Shown here: piece after piece, positions 63,596-64,000 of the stretch
Layout of the letters: each line of letters starts with the position of its first letter
Position numbering within the stretch: the stretch's first letter is position 1
Source of the DNA: Bacillus vallismortis
Lineage (GTDB): Bacteria; Bacillota; Bacilli; Bacillales; Bacillaceae
Length of the DNA stretch: 64,000 nt
Direction of reading: 5' to 3'
Assembly (NCBI RefSeq): GCF_040784915.1
Contig: NZ_CP160797.1
Span: 184,001 to 248,000 of the forward strand
Made by a program: the position numbers and the translations under genes
Notes under the pieces: generated by a model
Databases searched by the model: none
The model's input: only the letters and a program-made list of their open reading frames with translations
Told to the model about the DNA's origin: nothing

Positions 63596-64000
63596 ATGAA
63601 ATTAGTTTCAACATTCAGAAAAAGATGGTTCACTGGTTTAACGGTTTTATGTTTGGCATTGGCAGCGGCGGTATCTTTCGGCGCACCGGCAAAAGCGGCA
63701 GAGAACCCGCAAATGTCTGTATCGAATAACGGTAAAGAAGCCGATGCTACGAAAAACCAAACGTCAAAAGAAGAACAGGTTTCCGATCCTTATGAGGGAA
63801 CCGGGAAAACAAGTAAATCGCTTTACGGCCAAAAGGGACTGGAAAAAAACATTCAAGCCTTACAGCCTTCGAGTATCATCGGAACCGATGAACGCACCAG
63901 AATCTCCAGCACTACATCTTTTCCTTACAGAGCAACTGTCCAACTTTCAATCAAGTATCCCAACACCTCAAGCACATATGGATGCACCGGGTTTTTAGTC
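63596..64000 (+). CDS. mpr: Extracellular metalloprotease Mpr, 5' part
   Basis: N-terminal 135 residues of the secreted glutamyl-endopeptidase-like protease Mpr; the gene runs off the window. Visible: signal peptide (to about residue 34, SFGAPAKA-A), the propeptide, and the beginning of the mature S1-type fold (SSTTSFPYRATVQLSIKYPN and YGCTGFLV, leading to the catalytic His). AAGGGAGGG precedes the ATG. The propeptide shows several differences from the 168 sequence as I recall it. Confidence 0.92.
   Translation, partial: MKLVSTFRKRWFTGLTVLCLALAAAVSFGAPAKAAENPQMSVSNNGKEADATKNQTSKEEQVSDPYEGTGKTSKSLYGQKGLEKNIQALQPSSIIGTDERTRISSTTSFPYRATVQLSIKYPNTSSTYGCTGFLV

Overview
The window is a chromosomal segment of a member of the Bacillus subtilis group. 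Almost every gene and its order match the ybaR-to-mpr stretch of the B. subtilis chromosome as I remember it, and the motifs fit (sigma-W, GlmS ribozyme, Skf, CdaA, Mpr). Several stretches differ from what I remember of strain 168, so this is probably a sister lineage or subspecies. That comparison is from memory, not from an alignment.

Layout. 1-2672: two transporters (ybaR, ybaS). 2654-8107 (minus strand): the bacillibactin uptake locus besA-feuC-feuB-feuA and its activator btr, with two Fur boxes and a Btr direct repeat. 8160-16118 (minus): the cell-wall recycling operon murQ-murR-murP-amiE-nagZ-namZ, which digests MurNAc-containing peptidoglycan fragments outside the cell, imports MurNAc and converts it to GlcNAc-6-P. 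16126-17076: ybbJ, ybbK. 17257-17693: five tRNAs (Glu, Val, Thr, Tyr, Gln). 17832-25115: sigW-rsiW, then cdaA-cdaR-glmM and glmS with its self-cleaving GlcN6P ribozyme, so c-di-AMP synthesis and amino-sugar synthesis sit together.

25116-35540 is the accessory part. The glmS terminator is split in two by a 1.1-kb AT-rich insert. The insert has near-identical inverted ends (TGTnGCT-TGAAATAAAG), repeated internal sites and a short flanking direct repeat, and carries a BcrC-like phosphatase gene: it looks like a transposase-less Tn7-superfamily element in the glmS attachment site. Beyond it lie the inorganic-carbon uptake genes dabB-dabA (ndhF-ybcC) with ybcF-ybcH-ybcI, then an ArsR/MFS pair (ybzH-ybcL) bracketed by two copies of one terminator, and then a decayed second copy of the glmS 3' end with an intact terminator. 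The 9-10 kb between the two glmS ends has the form of an island at the glmS 3' end.

35541-41633 is the complete skfABCEFGH operon for the sactipeptide sporulation killing factor. 41882-44515: hydrolase gene ybdG plus two-component system ybdJK. 44585-47904: a Ser/Arg-rich 61-residue ORF, kinase ybdM, secreted ybdN, ybdO. 48165-52550: permease ybxG, csgA, ybxH, a wrecked class D beta-lactamase (ybxI), fatty-acid peroxygenase cypC, ybyB. 52898-57036: an Na/Pi cotransporter-like gene, glpQ and glpT with a GlpP-type leader terminator and a cre site. 57173-62009: ybeF, ybfA-ybfB, a small membrane protein, ybfI-ybfH. 62297-64000: purT and the 5' part of mpr, cut by the window end.

There is no CRISPR array, intact transposase, integrase or prophage. 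The least explained features are the split glmS terminator element, the second glmS 3' end, the zinc-ligand-free carbonic-anhydrase-like YbcF beside DabAB, and the repeat-bracketed ybzH-ybcL cassette.
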